From: Christiangramia oceanisediminis
GTDB taxonomy: Bacteria > Bacteroidota > Bacteroidia > Flavobacteriales > Flavobacteriaceae
Direction: 5' to 3'
NCBI RefSeq assembly: GCF_022570735.2
Contig: NZ_JANCNS010000002.1
Coordinates: 744,001 to 808,000 of the forward strand
Length of the DNA stretch: 64,000 nt
Part shown: piece by piece, positions 40,843 to 49,906 of the stretch
Layout: the number at the start of each line of letters is the position of its first letter
Position numbering within the stretch: position 1 is the stretch's first letter
The notes under the pieces: generated by a model
The model's database searches: none
The model's input: only the letters and a program-made list of their open reading frames with translations
Told to the model about the DNA's origin: nothing
Made by a program: the position numbers and the translations under genes

Positions 40843-43770
40843 TTACTGCTTTTTCAAGGCATTTCTAAGTATACTTACAGGGTGCTGAGCAGTACGCCCG
40901 GTGCCATCTTTGATCTGGTGCCGGCAGCTAGTACCATTTGCCGAGATGATCACAGACCTATCAGCTTTCCTGATAGCTGGAAAAAGCGAATTCTCACCAA
41001 TTTGCATACTAATCTGGTAATGCTCCTTTTCATAACCAAATGAACCCGCCATCCCGCAACAACCGGAAGCTATGATGGAAACTTTATAATTCTTCGGCAA
41101 GTTCAGTATATCAAAAGTCCTGCTTGAATTGGACAGGGCTTTTTGATGGCAATGCGCATGGATTTTAACAGTGGCTTTCTTTTTTGTGAACTGTTCTTCC
41201 CTGATATTCCCACTGGCGATTTCCTGTTTCAGGAATTCCTCGATCAGGAACGTATTAGCCGAAAGCTTCTTTGCAGCCTGCTTATCGTCTGCCAATCTCA
41301 AATATTCGTCTCTAAAGCTCAGGATAGCTGAAGGTTCGATTCCTATCAAAAGATGATCTTCATCTATAAGGTCTTTAAAAATCCTTATGTTCTCATTGGC
41401 CAGTTTTTTTGCTTCGGTGAGAAAACCTTTGGAAAGATAACTACGCCCACTTTCCGGGTGATCTACCAGTTTAACCTGGTAATTCAGTTTAGCCAGCAGG
41501 TTTAGCGCATCCTTACCCACCTTCACATCCAGGTAATTGGTGAACTCATCGTTAAAAAGGTATACCGTTTTAATGCAATCTGGTTTCTGGAACTTGTTCT
41601 TATGAGACAAATAATATGCCTTTAGGCTCTGCTTTTCAATCACAGGCAGTTGACGTTCTTTCGCCACGCCCAGCATTGATTTCGCGATTCCAGAAGTAAA
41701 GGAATTCGAAAGCAGGAATCTTGAGATCCCAGGAACTTTTGAGGCCATGGCATTCTGCCGGGTGATATTCGCAAAGGCCTTATCTCTAAAGCTTGGTTTG
41801 TGACTTTTATAATACTGGTGCTGAAATTCAGCTTTTAAGGCAGCCATATCCACATTAGAAGGACATTCGCTTTTACAGCCCTTACAGCTAATACACAGGT
41901 CCAGAACTTCCTTTAATTCCGGATGATCAAACCTATTTACCTTATCTGAATTGGTTAAAAACTCCCTTAAGGCATTGGCCCTGGCACGGGTGGTATCTTT
42001 TTCATCCTTGGTCGCACGATAACTGGGACACATGGTCCCACCTGCTTCCACCGATTTTCTGCAATCTCCGCTACCGTTACATTTTTCGGCCAGCCTAAGG
42101 ATCCCATCGGCGTCTGAAAAATCCATAATGGTTTCGATCTCGGGTTCCTTGCGATCCGGGACGTACCTTAGAGAACTGTCCATTGGAGGAGCATCCACGA
42201 TCTTCCCGGGATTGAACAGGTTGTTTGGATCAAATACCTGTTTTACGTCTTTAAGCATTTGGTAGATATGGTCTCCATACATCAGTTTGATGAATTCTGC
42301 ACGTACACGCCCGTCTCCGTGTTCTCCACTAAGAGAGCCATTGTATTTTTTTACCAGCTTTGCTACATCGGTCGTGATGCTTCTGAACAGTTTTACGTCT
42401 TCAGACTTTTTTAAGTCCAGAATAGGCCTTAAATGGATCTCTCCAGCACCGGCATGTGCATAATACACAGCCTGCTGATCGTATCCCTTCATGATGCCGC
42501 TGAATTCTGAGATATAATCAGCCAGTACTGGCAGAGCCACGGCTGTATCTTCGATACAGGCAACAGCTTTCCGGTCACCTCTCATATTGCCCAACAGGCC
42601 AAGCCCGGCCTTTCGAAGTTCGAGGGCAAGCTCTATTTGTTCTCCATATAGCACCGGAAACGAGTATCCCAGGTTGGCGTCTTCCAGGGTTTCCTGCAGG
42701 GCTTTCAGTTGCTCTTCCAGGTCTTTTTGGGAATGTGAACGCAATTCGAGCATCAGGATTGCTTCCGGGTCCCCTTCAATGAAAAACCGGTTTTCCCTGT
42801 ATTTCAAATTCTCGCTCGTACAATCCAGGATCACCTTATCCATCATCTCACAGGTGAAAAGGGAGTGTTTCATGGCGGGCACCACAGCCTTCATACAGTT
42901 ATCGATACTGGCGAAATGTGCTGCGACCATCGCTGTATGTTTTGGAGGCAATGAATCCAATTCAAGGCATATTTCGGTAATAAATGCCAGGGTACCTTCG
43001 CTTCCCGCGATAAGTCGGCAAAGGTTATATGGTTTCTGGCTTTCCTGAAAAACCTGGCAGTCTAATAATTCGTCAAGGGCATAACCCGTATTCCTTCGGT
43101 GTAAACTTGCAGGAGGATATTTCTCCCTGATCTCTTTCTGATTCGCAGGGTCTTTTAATTTGGAGTCCAGGCTTCGATATATTTCGCCTTCCAGGTTCTC
43201 CAGGCCCAGTTTTTCCTGGTATTCCTGTTCTGAAAGATTCCGAAATTCGGCCATGCTCCCATCACTCAGGATTGATTTTATGGATATAACCTTATCCCTG
43301 GTGGTTCCGAATTTAATAGAAGTGGTTCCGCTTGAGTTATTACCTACCATTCCTCCTATCATACACCTGTTCGAGGTTGATGTGTTAGGGCCAAAGAAAA
43401 GTCCGTATTTCTCGAGTCGCCTGTTAAGATCGTCTCTAATAACCCCTGGCTGCACCCATACTCTTTTTTTCTTCACATCAATTTCCAGGATATCTGTAAA
43501 ATTCCTTGAAACATCCACCACAATACCATTCCCGGTACACTGTCCAGCCAGTGAAGTTCCCGCAGTTCTTGGAATAAGGGAGGTTTTATGCTTTCTGGCG
43601 AATTCAATGAGGGTAATAATATCCTGTTCGTTCAAAGGGTAACAAACCGCAAGCGGAACCTCGCGATAAACAGAGGCATCTGTAGCATATATGCTTTTCC
43701 ACAGAGCATCGTAGTAAAGCTTTCCGCTAAGTGCCTTGGATAATTTATGAAGGGCATCAGTCTTTTCCAT
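40843..43770 (-). CDS. FAD-linked oxidase / Fe-S oxidoreductase (D-lactate or glycolate dehydrogenase-like)
   Basis: About 975 residues from the ATG at 43770; the TTG at 43776 falls inside a TAnnTTTG box. The N-terminal FAD-binding domain (PRTAGTSLAGQCTGNG, then GGMVGNNSSGT) and the FAD-oxidase C domain (to about 530, SGEHGDGRVRAEF) are followed by ferredoxin-type clusters (CISCKGCKSECPSNVDM near 640) and CCG-type motifs (HCHQKAL, ASGCCGMAGSFGYE) at the C-terminus. This matches the fused GlcD-GlcF/Dld-II or YdiJ type that oxidises 2-hydroxy acids and passes electrons to the quinone pool. The exact substrate is not known. Confidence 0.9.
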   Translation of the reverse strand: MEKTDALHKLSKALSGKLYYDALWKSIYATDASVYREVPLAVCYPLNEQDIITLIEFARKHKTSLIPRTAGTSLAGQCTGNGIVVDVSRNFTDILEIDVKKKRVWVQPGVIRDDLNRRLEKYGLFFGPNTSTSNRCMIGGMVGNNSSGTTSIKFGTTRDKVISIKSILSDGSMAEFRNLSEQEYQEKLGLENLEGEIYRSLDSKLKDPANQKEIREKYPPASLHRRNTGYALDELLDCQVFQESQKPYNLCRLIAGSEGTLAFITEICLELDSLPPKHTAMVAAHFASIDNCMKAVVPAMKHSLFTCEMMDKVILDCTSENLKYRENRFFIEGDPEAILMLELRSHSQKDLEEQLKALQETLEDANLGYSFPVLYGEQIELALELRKAGLGLLGNMRGDRKAVACIEDTAVALPVLADYISEFSGIMKGYDQQAVYYAHAGAGEIHLRPILDLKKSEDVKLFRSITTDVAKLVKKYNGSLSGEHGDGRVRAEFIKLMYGDHIYQMLKDVKQVFDPNNLFNPGKIVDAPPMDSSLRYVPDRKEPEIETIMDFSDADGILRLAEKCNGSGDCRKSVEAGGTMCPSYRATKDEKDTTRARANALREFLTNSDKVNRFDHPELKEVLDLCISCKGCKSECPSNVDMAALKAEFQHQYYKSHKPSFRDKAFANITRQNAMASKVPGISRFLLSNSFTSGIAKSMLGVAKERQLPVIEKQSLKAYYLSHKNKFQKPDCIKTVYLFNDEFTNYLDVKVGKDALNLLAKLNYQVKLVDHPESGRSYLSKGFLTEAKKLANENIRIFKDLIDEDHLLIGIEPSAILSFRDEYLRLADDKQAAKKLSANTFLIEEFLKQEIASGNIREEQFTKKKATVKIHAHCHQKALSNSSRTFDILNLPKNYKVSIIASGCCGMAGSFGYEKEHYQISMQIGENSLFPAIRKADRSVIISANGTSCRHQIKDGTGRTAQHPVSILRNALKKQ

Positions 43771-43773
43771 ACT

Positions 43774-43781
43774 CAAATTTA
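43774..43781 (-). promoter_or_regulatory. Candidate -7 box of the FAD/Fe-S oxidoreductase, leaderless
   Basis: The minus strand reads TAAATTTG, and only three bases separate its G from the ATG at 43770. Transcription from it would begin at or inside the start codon. Confidence 0.3.
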
Positions 43782-43849
43782 GAAGTTTTCAGGTTGCAGA
43801 CTTAACAGTTTTTTAAATAATATTAACAATAGATTTGCTGCAGGCTGCG

Positions 43850-43878
43850 TTTGCATTATGCTATTACTTATAAATTTG
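43850..43878 (+). promoter_or_regulatory. Bacteroidota-type promoter of the 43901 gene
   Basis: TTTG at 43850-43853 and TAAATTTG at 43871-43878 are 17 bases apart, close to the -33/-7 consensus of Bacteroidota sigma factor. The -7 box ends 22 bases before the ATG. Confidence 0.6.
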
Positions 43879-43900
43879 TCAAAAATCAAATCGATCTAAC

Positions 43901-44389
43901 ATGAAAAAACTTGTTCTTATTGCAGCCTTTATTCTAGGCGGTGTGTTTTGTAATCAGGCGAATGCCCAGCAAATTGCCGATAATGCCATTGGTTTGCGTA
44001 TAGGTGGCGGCGGCGGATATGGGGCTGAAGTCTCCTACCAGAGAGCTATTGGCGGCGATAATAACCGATTGGAATTCGACCTGGGCTGGAGAGATGATAG
44101 CAATTTTAGTGCGATCAAACTAGTAGGTCTTTACCAATGGGTATGGAATATCGAAGGCGGGTTCAACTGGTATGTTGGTGCTGGTGCCGGATTAGGAAAC
44201 TATGACGACGACAGGCACAACAACGACGGTTTATTTGCGCTCGTTGCAGGTGATATAGGTATCGAATATAATTTTGATTTCCCCTTATTACTTTCGCTGG
44301 ATTTTAGACCGGAGATAGGATTTTCGAATTATGACGACCACGACGATTTTACTCCCGATGTTGCGATTGGGATACGATATCAGTTTTAG
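43901..44389 (+). CDS. Small outer-membrane beta-barrel protein
   Basis: A 162-residue protein. The signal peptide (about 1-22, ending NANAQ) is followed by a barrel-like sequence of alternating strands with Gly/Asp turns: GIRIGGGGGYGAEVSYQRAI-type opening, FNWYVGAGAGLGNYDDD, and a final strand VAIGIRYQF ending in Phe. That ending is the outer-membrane insertion signal. The Asp-rich turns (YDDDRHNNDG, YDDHDDF) could bind Ca2+ (inference). No named family is recognised. Confidence 0.8.
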   Translation: MKKLVLIAAFILGGVFCNQANAQQIADNAIGLRIGGGGGYGAEVSYQRAIGGDNNRLEFDLGWRDDSNFSAIKLVGLYQWVWNIEGGFNWYVGAGAGLGNYDDDRHNNDGLFALVAGDIGIEYNFDFPLLLSLDFRPEIGFSNYDDHDDFTPDVAIGIRYQF

Positions 44390-44417
44390 ATTTTCTTAAA
44401 TAGGTTTAAGAAAGGAA

Positions 44418-44450
44418 AGGTGGAGCTCATTGGAGTCTCCACTTTTTTTA
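44418..44450 (+). terminator. Intrinsic terminator after the barrel gene
   Basis: Stem GTGGAG/CTCCAC (44420-44425 with 44437-44442), loop of 11 bases, followed by a T-run. It sits just before the end of bshA on the other strand, and may partly serve it too. Confidence 0.7.
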
Positions 44451-45578
44451 TGCATTAATCTTCGCCTGCTTATAAAGATCTTCGTACATGGGAACGATCT
44501 CGTTGATATCGAATCTCTTCGCAGCCTCCTTGGCCTGACTTTTAAACTTACTTAATTTACCAGGATCCTTAAGTATTGAAATCGCGCTTTGAGCCATGCT
44601 GTCTACATCGCCAACATCGTGTAGATAACCCGAAAACCCGTCAACATTAACCTCAGGTAAGCCTCCTGTATTTGAAGATATTACAGGCACAGAGTGAACC
44701 ATTGCTTCAAGTGCAGCAAGACCGAAGCTTTCAGTTTCTGAAGGCAGTAAAAACAAGTCTGAAAAACACAGGATCTTATCTATTTCATTACTTTGTCCCA
44801 GGAACAAAACGCGGTCGCGAATATTCAGCTCCTTTACTAATTGTTCAGCTACCTCCCGCTCGGGCCCCTCACCTACCATCATAAGCCTGGCCTTTACTTC
44901 TTTCTGAATTCTGTAGAAAATATTCACCACATCCTCGATTCGTTTCACCTTGCGGAAGTTACTTACGTGGGTTATGATCTTTTCATCCTCATTTGCCATT
45001 AATTCTCTTTGGCAATCGGTAAAACTTTTCTGCTGAAACTTAGAGAAATCTATAAAATTAGGGATCACATCTATTTCTTTAGTGATCTCAAAAAACTTCA
45101 TGGTGTCATCTCGTAAACTTAACGAAACCGAGGTCACGAAATCACTATTGTTGATACTGAAGGTAACCGCAGGCTTATAGAACGGATGATTCCCTACCAG
45201 GGTAATATCGGTTCCGTGCAACGTGGTTACCATGGGCAGCGATATCCCTTCTTCCTCAAGCATCTTTTTGGTCATATAACCAGCATACGCATGAGGGATG
45301 GCATAGTGTACATGTAACAGCTCGATTCCGTAATTTTTTACCACGTTTACCAGTTTACTGCTCAGTGCAAGCTCGTAAGGCTGGTAATGAAATAAAGGAT
45401 ATTCCGGTACATTTACTTCATGAAACCTGATATGACTGGATATGGTTTCCAGTCTCACCGGTTGTTTGTAGGTCACAAAATGGATCTCGTGCCCTCTTTT
45501 CGAAAGGGCCAGGCCCAACTCGGTGGCGACAACCCCACTCCCACCAAAAGTGGGATAACAAACAATGGCTATTTTCAT
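44448..45578 (-). CDS. bshA: N-acetyl-alpha-D-glucosaminyl L-malate synthase
   Basis: A 376-residue GT4 glycosyltransferase that joins UDP-GlcNAc to L-malate, the first step of bacillithiol synthesis. The start CYPTFGGSGVVATELG and the HVHYAIPHAYAGYM segment are typical of BshA. The C-terminal domain has HVSNFRKVKRIEDVV and the donor-site EX7E (SETESFGLAALEAM). Bacillithiol is the low-molecular-weight thiol in many Bacteroidota. bshB and bshC are not in this window. It starts three bases after the GH3 fusion gene and probably shares its transcript. Confidence 0.95.
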   Translation of the reverse strand: MKIAIVCYPTFGGSGVVATELGLALSKRGHEIHFVTYKQPVRLETISSHIRFHEVNVPEYPLFHYQPYELALSSKLVNVVKNYGIELLHVHYAIPHAYAGYMTKKMLEEEGISLPMVTTLHGTDITLVGNHPFYKPAVTFSINNSDFVTSVSLSLRDDTMKFFEITKEIDVIPNFIDFSKFQQKSFTDCQRELMANEDEKIITHVSNFRKVKRIEDVVNIFYRIQKEVKARLMMVGEGPEREVAEQLVKELNIRDRVLFLGQSNEIDKILCFSDLFLLPSETESFGLAALEAMVHSVPVISSNTGGLPEVNVDGFSGYLHDVGDVDSMAQSAISILKDPGKLSKFKSQAKEAAKRFDINEIVPMYEDLYKQAKINA

Positions 45579-45581
45579 GTA

Positions 45582-48509
45582 TTAATAATCAATAGATTCG
45601 TAAATGATTTGTTGTATTTCAGATCGAATATCCGCACGAATAAGCTTTCGGTTATTAGAGTCTGGATAGGTCCTGTTAGACAAAAATACGTAAACAATCT
45701 CTTCTTCAGGATCTGCCCAGGCAAATGTTCCGGTAAAGCCGCTATGCCCGAAGCTCATCATGGAAACACAGGCACAGGTGGGACCACCCCCGCTTAACTG
45801 TGGTTTATCGAAGCCCACTCCCCTGCGTACATTATCTTCGCAATAATAGCAGGTATTATATTTATCAATTATTTCCTTATCGAATAAACGCTCATCCCCA
45901 TAACTACCACCGTTTAAAAAGGTTTGCATGATCTTGGCAACATCATTTGCGTTACTGAAAAGGCCTGCATGACCTCCAATTCCGCCCTGCATGGCCGCGC
46001 CCTGGTCATGTACATAGCCTCTTATCACCTGCCTTCTCCATAGCCTGTCATCTTCGGTTGGCGCGATCTGCAGGCTGTCAAAGCGGGTAAGCGGAACAAA
46101 CCCGGTATAGGAAGCTCCAATAGGTTTATATAATTCTTCCTGGGTGATATCCTGAAGACTGGATTCATAATGACCTTCCAGGTAATATTTCAGCAGGTAA
46201 TAGGGTAAATCGCTGTATTTATACTGAAGCCGACGCTCTAATTCACTCTTTTTGATCACATCTACAATGGTATCTCCAATATCCTTCCTGATGTACATAT
46301 TCTTTGCGACCTGTAGATTATAGATGTCTGACGGAATTTCACTGTAATAATCGGGTGAAAGTTTCCGGGTCTTGGGCTCTAACGTAGAAATATAAAATGG
46401 TATCCAGGCCTGTAGACGCGCATAATGCATCAACATGTCCTGAAGTTTGATCTTTCCTTTATTTGAATTGGCAAAAACCGGTAACAATTCTTCCAGCCTG
46501 GTTTCAAAATCAATGACTCCTTCCTGGTCCAGCTTCATAACGATTGGAAGGGTGGCCAGGATCTTGGTTAGGGAAGCCAGGTCGTAGATGGTCGTATCTG
46601 TAACAGGAAGCTTCTTATCATAGGTTTGATAACCGAAATTTTTCTGATAGATCACCTTGTTCTTCCTGGCAATTAAAACCTGGGCCCCGGGAGCCATTTT
46701 TTCCTGTATCGCATAGTTCACGATACTATCGATCTTGTTCAGCCTGGCAGAATTCATACCTACCTGTTCGGGAATCCCATAAGACAGGCGGTCTACAGCT
46801 TTTGTATTAAAACCGGTCCCTTCAGGAAATTCATGGTAGATACTAACCGGAAGTCTTCCCTTTGCCGGCAATCCTCCAAACAAAACCTGAGCGACTTTTC
46901 GTTGTGCTACAGGATGGTTTTGATACCCTACAACGATGCCTTCCAGATTGGCGAAGCTTTTCACATCCATCAAGGCATAAGGCCTTGCAAATAATGAAAG
47001 AACCGTTTTATTCTGTCGTGCGATCTCGTGAAGCCAAACCAGTTCTTTTTGAGAGAATTTATAAGATGCCCACGGGCTTTTATCAGACTTATGAAAACCT
47101 ATAACTACATAGGTATAATCTTCAAGTTTACTCAACAGATCTGGTAATCTTTCGGCTTTAACCCAGTCTATCCTGCTGTACTTTCGCATTTGTTCGAGGA
47201 AAGGGCTGCCATCTGCATCACCAAAATTTACGTAGGCGATCTTTTGCTTATCCAACTTCTTAACCGGCACGGCCGCTTTATTATTCTTCAAAAGCGTTAC
47301 GGCATTCTCGAAAAGATCTTCCAGTAGCGCCTGGTCCCGACTTGTATTCAGTTCATCAAACAGGTAGTCGGGTTCAATGGGCTTAAAGTTATTCAGGCCA
47401 ACTTTATACTTGGCATAAAGGATCTTTTTCACGGACAATTCCAGCCTTTCTTCTGAAATGATGCCGGAGTTATAAGCTTCGATAATGCTATTCGATGCCT
47501 TCCCTACATTTTCACTCATCAAAAGCACGTCGTTTCCGGCCAGGAAAGCATCCAGATCCACCTCACCAGGCTTTTTATTCCTGGAAACCCCTTTCATCCC
47601 AAGAGCATCGGTAAATATCAGGCCATTAAAGCCCATATTCTTTTTGAGAATATTTGTAACAATATTTTCTGAAAGCGAAGCAGGAAGACCTTCCGCAGGT
47701 TCCAGCTGGGGCACATCGAGGTGAGCCACCATAATACTGCTTAGACCTTCCGGGATCAATTCCTTATAAGGATAAAGTTCTATTTCATCGATACGATTAG
47801 CTGAAAATTGGATGATGGGCAGGGCCTTGTGTGAATCGGTATCTGTATCTCCATGACCCGGAAAGTGTTTTGCAGAGCTTAAAACACCTTCCCTATGCAT
47901 CCCACGCATGAACGCAAGAGACTTCAGAGTTACATTAAGCTTATCCTCTCCAAATGAGCGGTTCCCGATTATTGGATTCAGGGGATTGGTATTGATATCA
48001 ACTACCGGGGCAAAATTGAAGTGTACACCAAGCCTTCTGGCGTGCCGGGAAATCGCAGCCCCAGCATTTTCGATCAAACGGCTATCCTGGATCGCCCCAA
48101 GGGTCATATTCCATGGCAATGCATAGGTACTATCCAGTCTCATGGCCAGCCCCCATTCCGCATCCATTCCCACCAATAAAGGAATTTTGGACATTTCCTG
48201 GAATTCATTGGTGAGCTTTGCCTGTTTTATGGGACCGCCTTTTGAAAAGATAAGACCCCCAATATGATGCTCCTTTATCAGCTTCCGGATGGTATCTGCC
48301 TCATTATCGTTCCTAGACCAGATACTCGCCATAAACAACTGCCCCACCTTTTCTTCAAGGTTCATGGCGTTGTATATACTATCCACCCATTGCTTCTGGG
48401 CTACGTGATCTTCAGCCCTTAAGGGGTTTGTGATCTGCGCGGTTAAAGCATTGGGAATAAGGAAAAGAATAAAAAAGAATCCGGTAATCCAGGGCGATCT
48501 CAACTTCAT
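45582..48509 (-). CDS. GH3 beta-N-acetylglucosaminidase fused to a serine hydrolase (beta-lactamase fold)
   Basis: A 975-residue secreted protein with a signal peptide (about 1-24). The GH3 domain (about 35-390) has the NagZ-type KHFPGHGDTDTDSH (214-226; His219/Asp221 as acid-base dyad) and the nucleophile D301 (FTDALGMKGVS), which fits cleavage of GlcNAc-anhMurNAc-type wall fragments. A GH3 C-terminal-like domain follows to about 600. The last part is a class-C beta-lactamase/PBP4-type serine hydrolase with S-x-x-K at S646 (LASLTK), acting as a peptidase or esterase on muropeptides. Such fusions are known in Bacteroidota. The two activities together suggest cell-wall recycling. Confidence 0.88.
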   Translation of the reverse strand: MKLRSPWITGFFFILFLIPNALTAQITNPLRAEDHVAQKQWVDSIYNAMNLEEKVGQLFMASIWSRNDNEADTIRKLIKEHHIGGLIFSKGGPIKQAKLTNEFQEMSKIPLLVGMDAEWGLAMRLDSTYALPWNMTLGAIQDSRLIENAGAAISRHARRLGVHFNFAPVVDINTNPLNPIIGNRSFGEDKLNVTLKSLAFMRGMHREGVLSSAKHFPGHGDTDTDSHKALPIIQFSANRIDEIELYPYKELIPEGLSSIMVAHLDVPQLEPAEGLPASLSENIVTNILKKNMGFNGLIFTDALGMKGVSRNKKPGEVDLDAFLAGNDVLLMSENVGKASNSIIEAYNSGIISEERLELSVKKILYAKYKVGLNNFKPIEPDYLFDELNTSRDQALLEDLFENAVTLLKNNKAAVPVKKLDKQKIAYVNFGDADGSPFLEQMRKYSRIDWVKAERLPDLLSKLEDYTYVVIGFHKSDKSPWASYKFSQKELVWLHEIARQNKTVLSLFARPYALMDVKSFANLEGIVVGYQNHPVAQRKVAQVLFGGLPAKGRLPVSIYHEFPEGTGFNTKAVDRLSYGIPEQVGMNSARLNKIDSIVNYAIQEKMAPGAQVLIARKNKVIYQKNFGYQTYDKKLPVTDTTIYDLASLTKILATLPIVMKLDQEGVIDFETRLEELLPVFANSNKGKIKLQDMLMHYARLQAWIPFYISTLEPKTRKLSPDYYSEIPSDIYNLQVAKNMYIRKDIGDTIVDVIKKSELERRLQYKYSDLPYYLLKYYLEGHYESSLQDITQEELYKPIGASYTGFVPLTRFDSLQIAPTEDDRLWRRQVIRGYVHDQGAAMQGGIGGHAGLFSNANDVAKIMQTFLNGGSYGDERLFDKEIIDKYNTCYYCEDNVRRGVGFDKPQLSGGGPTCACVSMMSFGHSGFTGTFAWADPEEEIVYVFLSNRTYPDSNNRKLIRADIRSEIQQIIYESIDY

Positions 48510-48994
48510 TAATTCAAAAATCGTTTATGCCAGCTTTCTGATGCCGGTACCTCCCAGTCATTGAGATATTCGGCTTTATTGTTTACAAGGTTATTAAATA
48601 CGATGGTATTTGCCGATACGGCGCGTTGTTTAGCCATTTTTCTAAAATCGGCTAAACTCTTATAGGCGATGAATTCACCCTGCTTGTAGGACACATTCAT
48701 TTTATCGAGCAGATCCACATCATATTCCTTTTCCAGTTGCTGAATGAAATGTACAGATGCATCTATAGAACATCCTGATGCTGCATTAAGCTGCTGATCA
48801 AGTCCTATAGTTATAAAACGCCTGTATTTGATTTCGTAAGAAGCTTTTAGGTCTGCTCCGTGCGCAGTCCACTTTTCGATAAAGGCGTCTAATTTTGAGG
48901 CTATTTCCTGAACTTCTTCCTGGGTGAACGACCTGTTGGCCTGGTAGATCCAGACTCTTGCAGTATCGGGAAGACTTTCGAAAGGTACTAACAT
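48509..48994 (-). CDS. Conserved protein sometimes labelled ABC transporter ATPase
   Basis: A 161-residue protein that I recognise as a well-conserved Bacteroidota family (VPFESLPDTARVWIYQANR, SFTQEEVQEIASKLDAFI, KWTAHGADLKASYEIKYRRF, ASGCSIDASVHFIQQLE). It is often annotated as an ABC transporter ATPase, but no Walker A, Walker B or signature motif is present, so that name is not supported. No signal peptide. The conserved CSID and H residues hint at a metal or catalytic site. Its stop overlaps the GH3 gene start by one base; a well-formed promoter lies upstream. Confidence 0.78.
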   Translation of the reverse strand: MLVPFESLPDTARVWIYQANRSFTQEEVQEIASKLDAFIEKWTAHGADLKASYEIKYRRFITIGLDQQLNAASGCSIDASVHFIQQLEKEYDVDLLDKMNVSYKQGEFIAYKSLADFRKMAKQRAVSANTIVFNNLVNNKAEYLNDWEVPASESWHKRFLN

Positions 48995-49016
48995 AAGGGC
49001 TACATTTGAATTGTTA

Positions 49017-49047
49017 CAAATCTAATTCTTTTAGCCCTCAGCTCAAA
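49017..49047 (-). promoter_or_regulatory. Bacteroidota-type promoter of the 48994 operon
   Basis: On the minus strand TTTG (49047-49044) and TAGATTTG (49024-49017) are separated by exactly 19 bases, the best consensus promoter seen in the window. The -7 box ends 22 bases before the ATG at 48994, so it should drive the 48994-44448 operon. A second TATATTTG at 49044-49051 is nested within it. Confidence 0.65.
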
Positions 49048-49078
49048 TATAGTACCGTGTTTTAACTTTTGTGAATTT

Positions 49079-49870
49079 TTAAAGATCTTCAGCCTGGGCA
49101 ATAAGTTCTGCCACATCCATTACTGCCACGCTGTCTTCTTTTTCCTTGTTCTTAACACCATCTGTCATCATGGTATTGCAAAAAGGGCAACCTGCTGCGA
49201 TTATTTCGGGTTGGGTTTCCAGAGCCTGCTCGGTTCTTTCGATATTCACATCTTTATTTCCAGGTTCCGGCTCCTTGAACATCTGTCCTCCACCTGCACC
49301 GCAACAAAGTCCATTTTTCTTGCATTTTCGCATTTCTACCAGTTCAACCTCAAGTTTTCTAAGCAGGTCACGAGGTGCCTCGTATTCATCATTCGCACGT
49401 CCCAGGTAGCAGGGATCATGGAAGGTTATTTTCTTGCCTTTGAACTTGCCGCCTTCAACCTTCAGCTTTCCTTCGTTTAGAAGAGCTTTCAGAAACTGTG
49501 TATGATGCATCACTTCATAGTTTCCACCCAGGGCCGGATATTCATTTTTTATGGTATTGAAGCAATGCGGACAGGCAGTTACTACTTTTTCGATCTCATA
49601 CCCGTTCAGAACTTCGATATTAGTCGCGGCCTGCATCTGGAAAAGAAATTCGTTCCCGGCTCTTTTTGCAGGATCCCCGGTACAGCTTTCTTCAGTTCCA
49701 AGCACAGCGAAATCAACTCCTGCCTGGTGCAACAGCTTAACAAAGGCCCGGGTGATCTTTTTGGCCCGATCGTCGAAACTACCGGCACATCCCACCCAGA
49801 ACAATACTTCGGGTTTTTTACCTTCTGCCATATATTCGGCCATTGTAGGAACCTTTAGTGCTTCTGCCAT
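49079..49870 (-). CDS. Fe-S protein with CCG domains (HdrB/GlcF-like)
   Basis: A 263-residue cytoplasmic protein with two cysteine-rich CCG domains. The first half has WVGCAGSFDDR and ESCTGDPAKR, ACPHCFNTIK; the second has DPCYLGRAND, LCCGAGGG and GCPFCNTMM. These ligate a noncubane 4Fe-4S cluster in heterodisulfide-reductase subunit B and related GlcF proteins. It is the last gene of the minus-strand run and follows the ferredoxin-type membrane protein by 36 bases, so it probably forms the catalytic partner of that protein. The thiol or disulfide substrate is unknown. Confidence 0.85.
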   Translation of the reverse strand: MAEALKVPTMAEYMAEGKKPEVLFWVGCAGSFDDRAKKITRAFVKLLHQAGVDFAVLGTEESCTGDPAKRAGNEFLFQMQAATNIEVLNGYEIEKVVTACPHCFNTIKNEYPALGGNYEVMHHTQFLKALLNEGKLKVEGGKFKGKKITFHDPCYLGRANDEYEAPRDLLRKLEVELVEMRKCKKNGLCCGAGGGQMFKEPEPGNKDVNIERTEQALETQPEIIAAGCPFCNTMMTDGVKNKEKEDSVAVMDVAELIAQAEDL

Positions 49871-49906
49871 ATTGCTGATCTTTATCTTATTCTTTAATTA
49901 CTTAAT

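Noticed and set aside
42587-43642. Two plus-strand open frames of 153 and 160 codons antisense to the FAD/Fe-S oxidoreductase.
   Set aside because: The opposite strand has an intact, domain-rich protein; these frames have Ser/Leu/Arg-biased shadow composition and no start context.
48509-48994. ABC transporter ATPase label for the 161-residue protein.
   Set aside because: No Walker A, Walker B or ABC signature is present; the length is too short for the domain.
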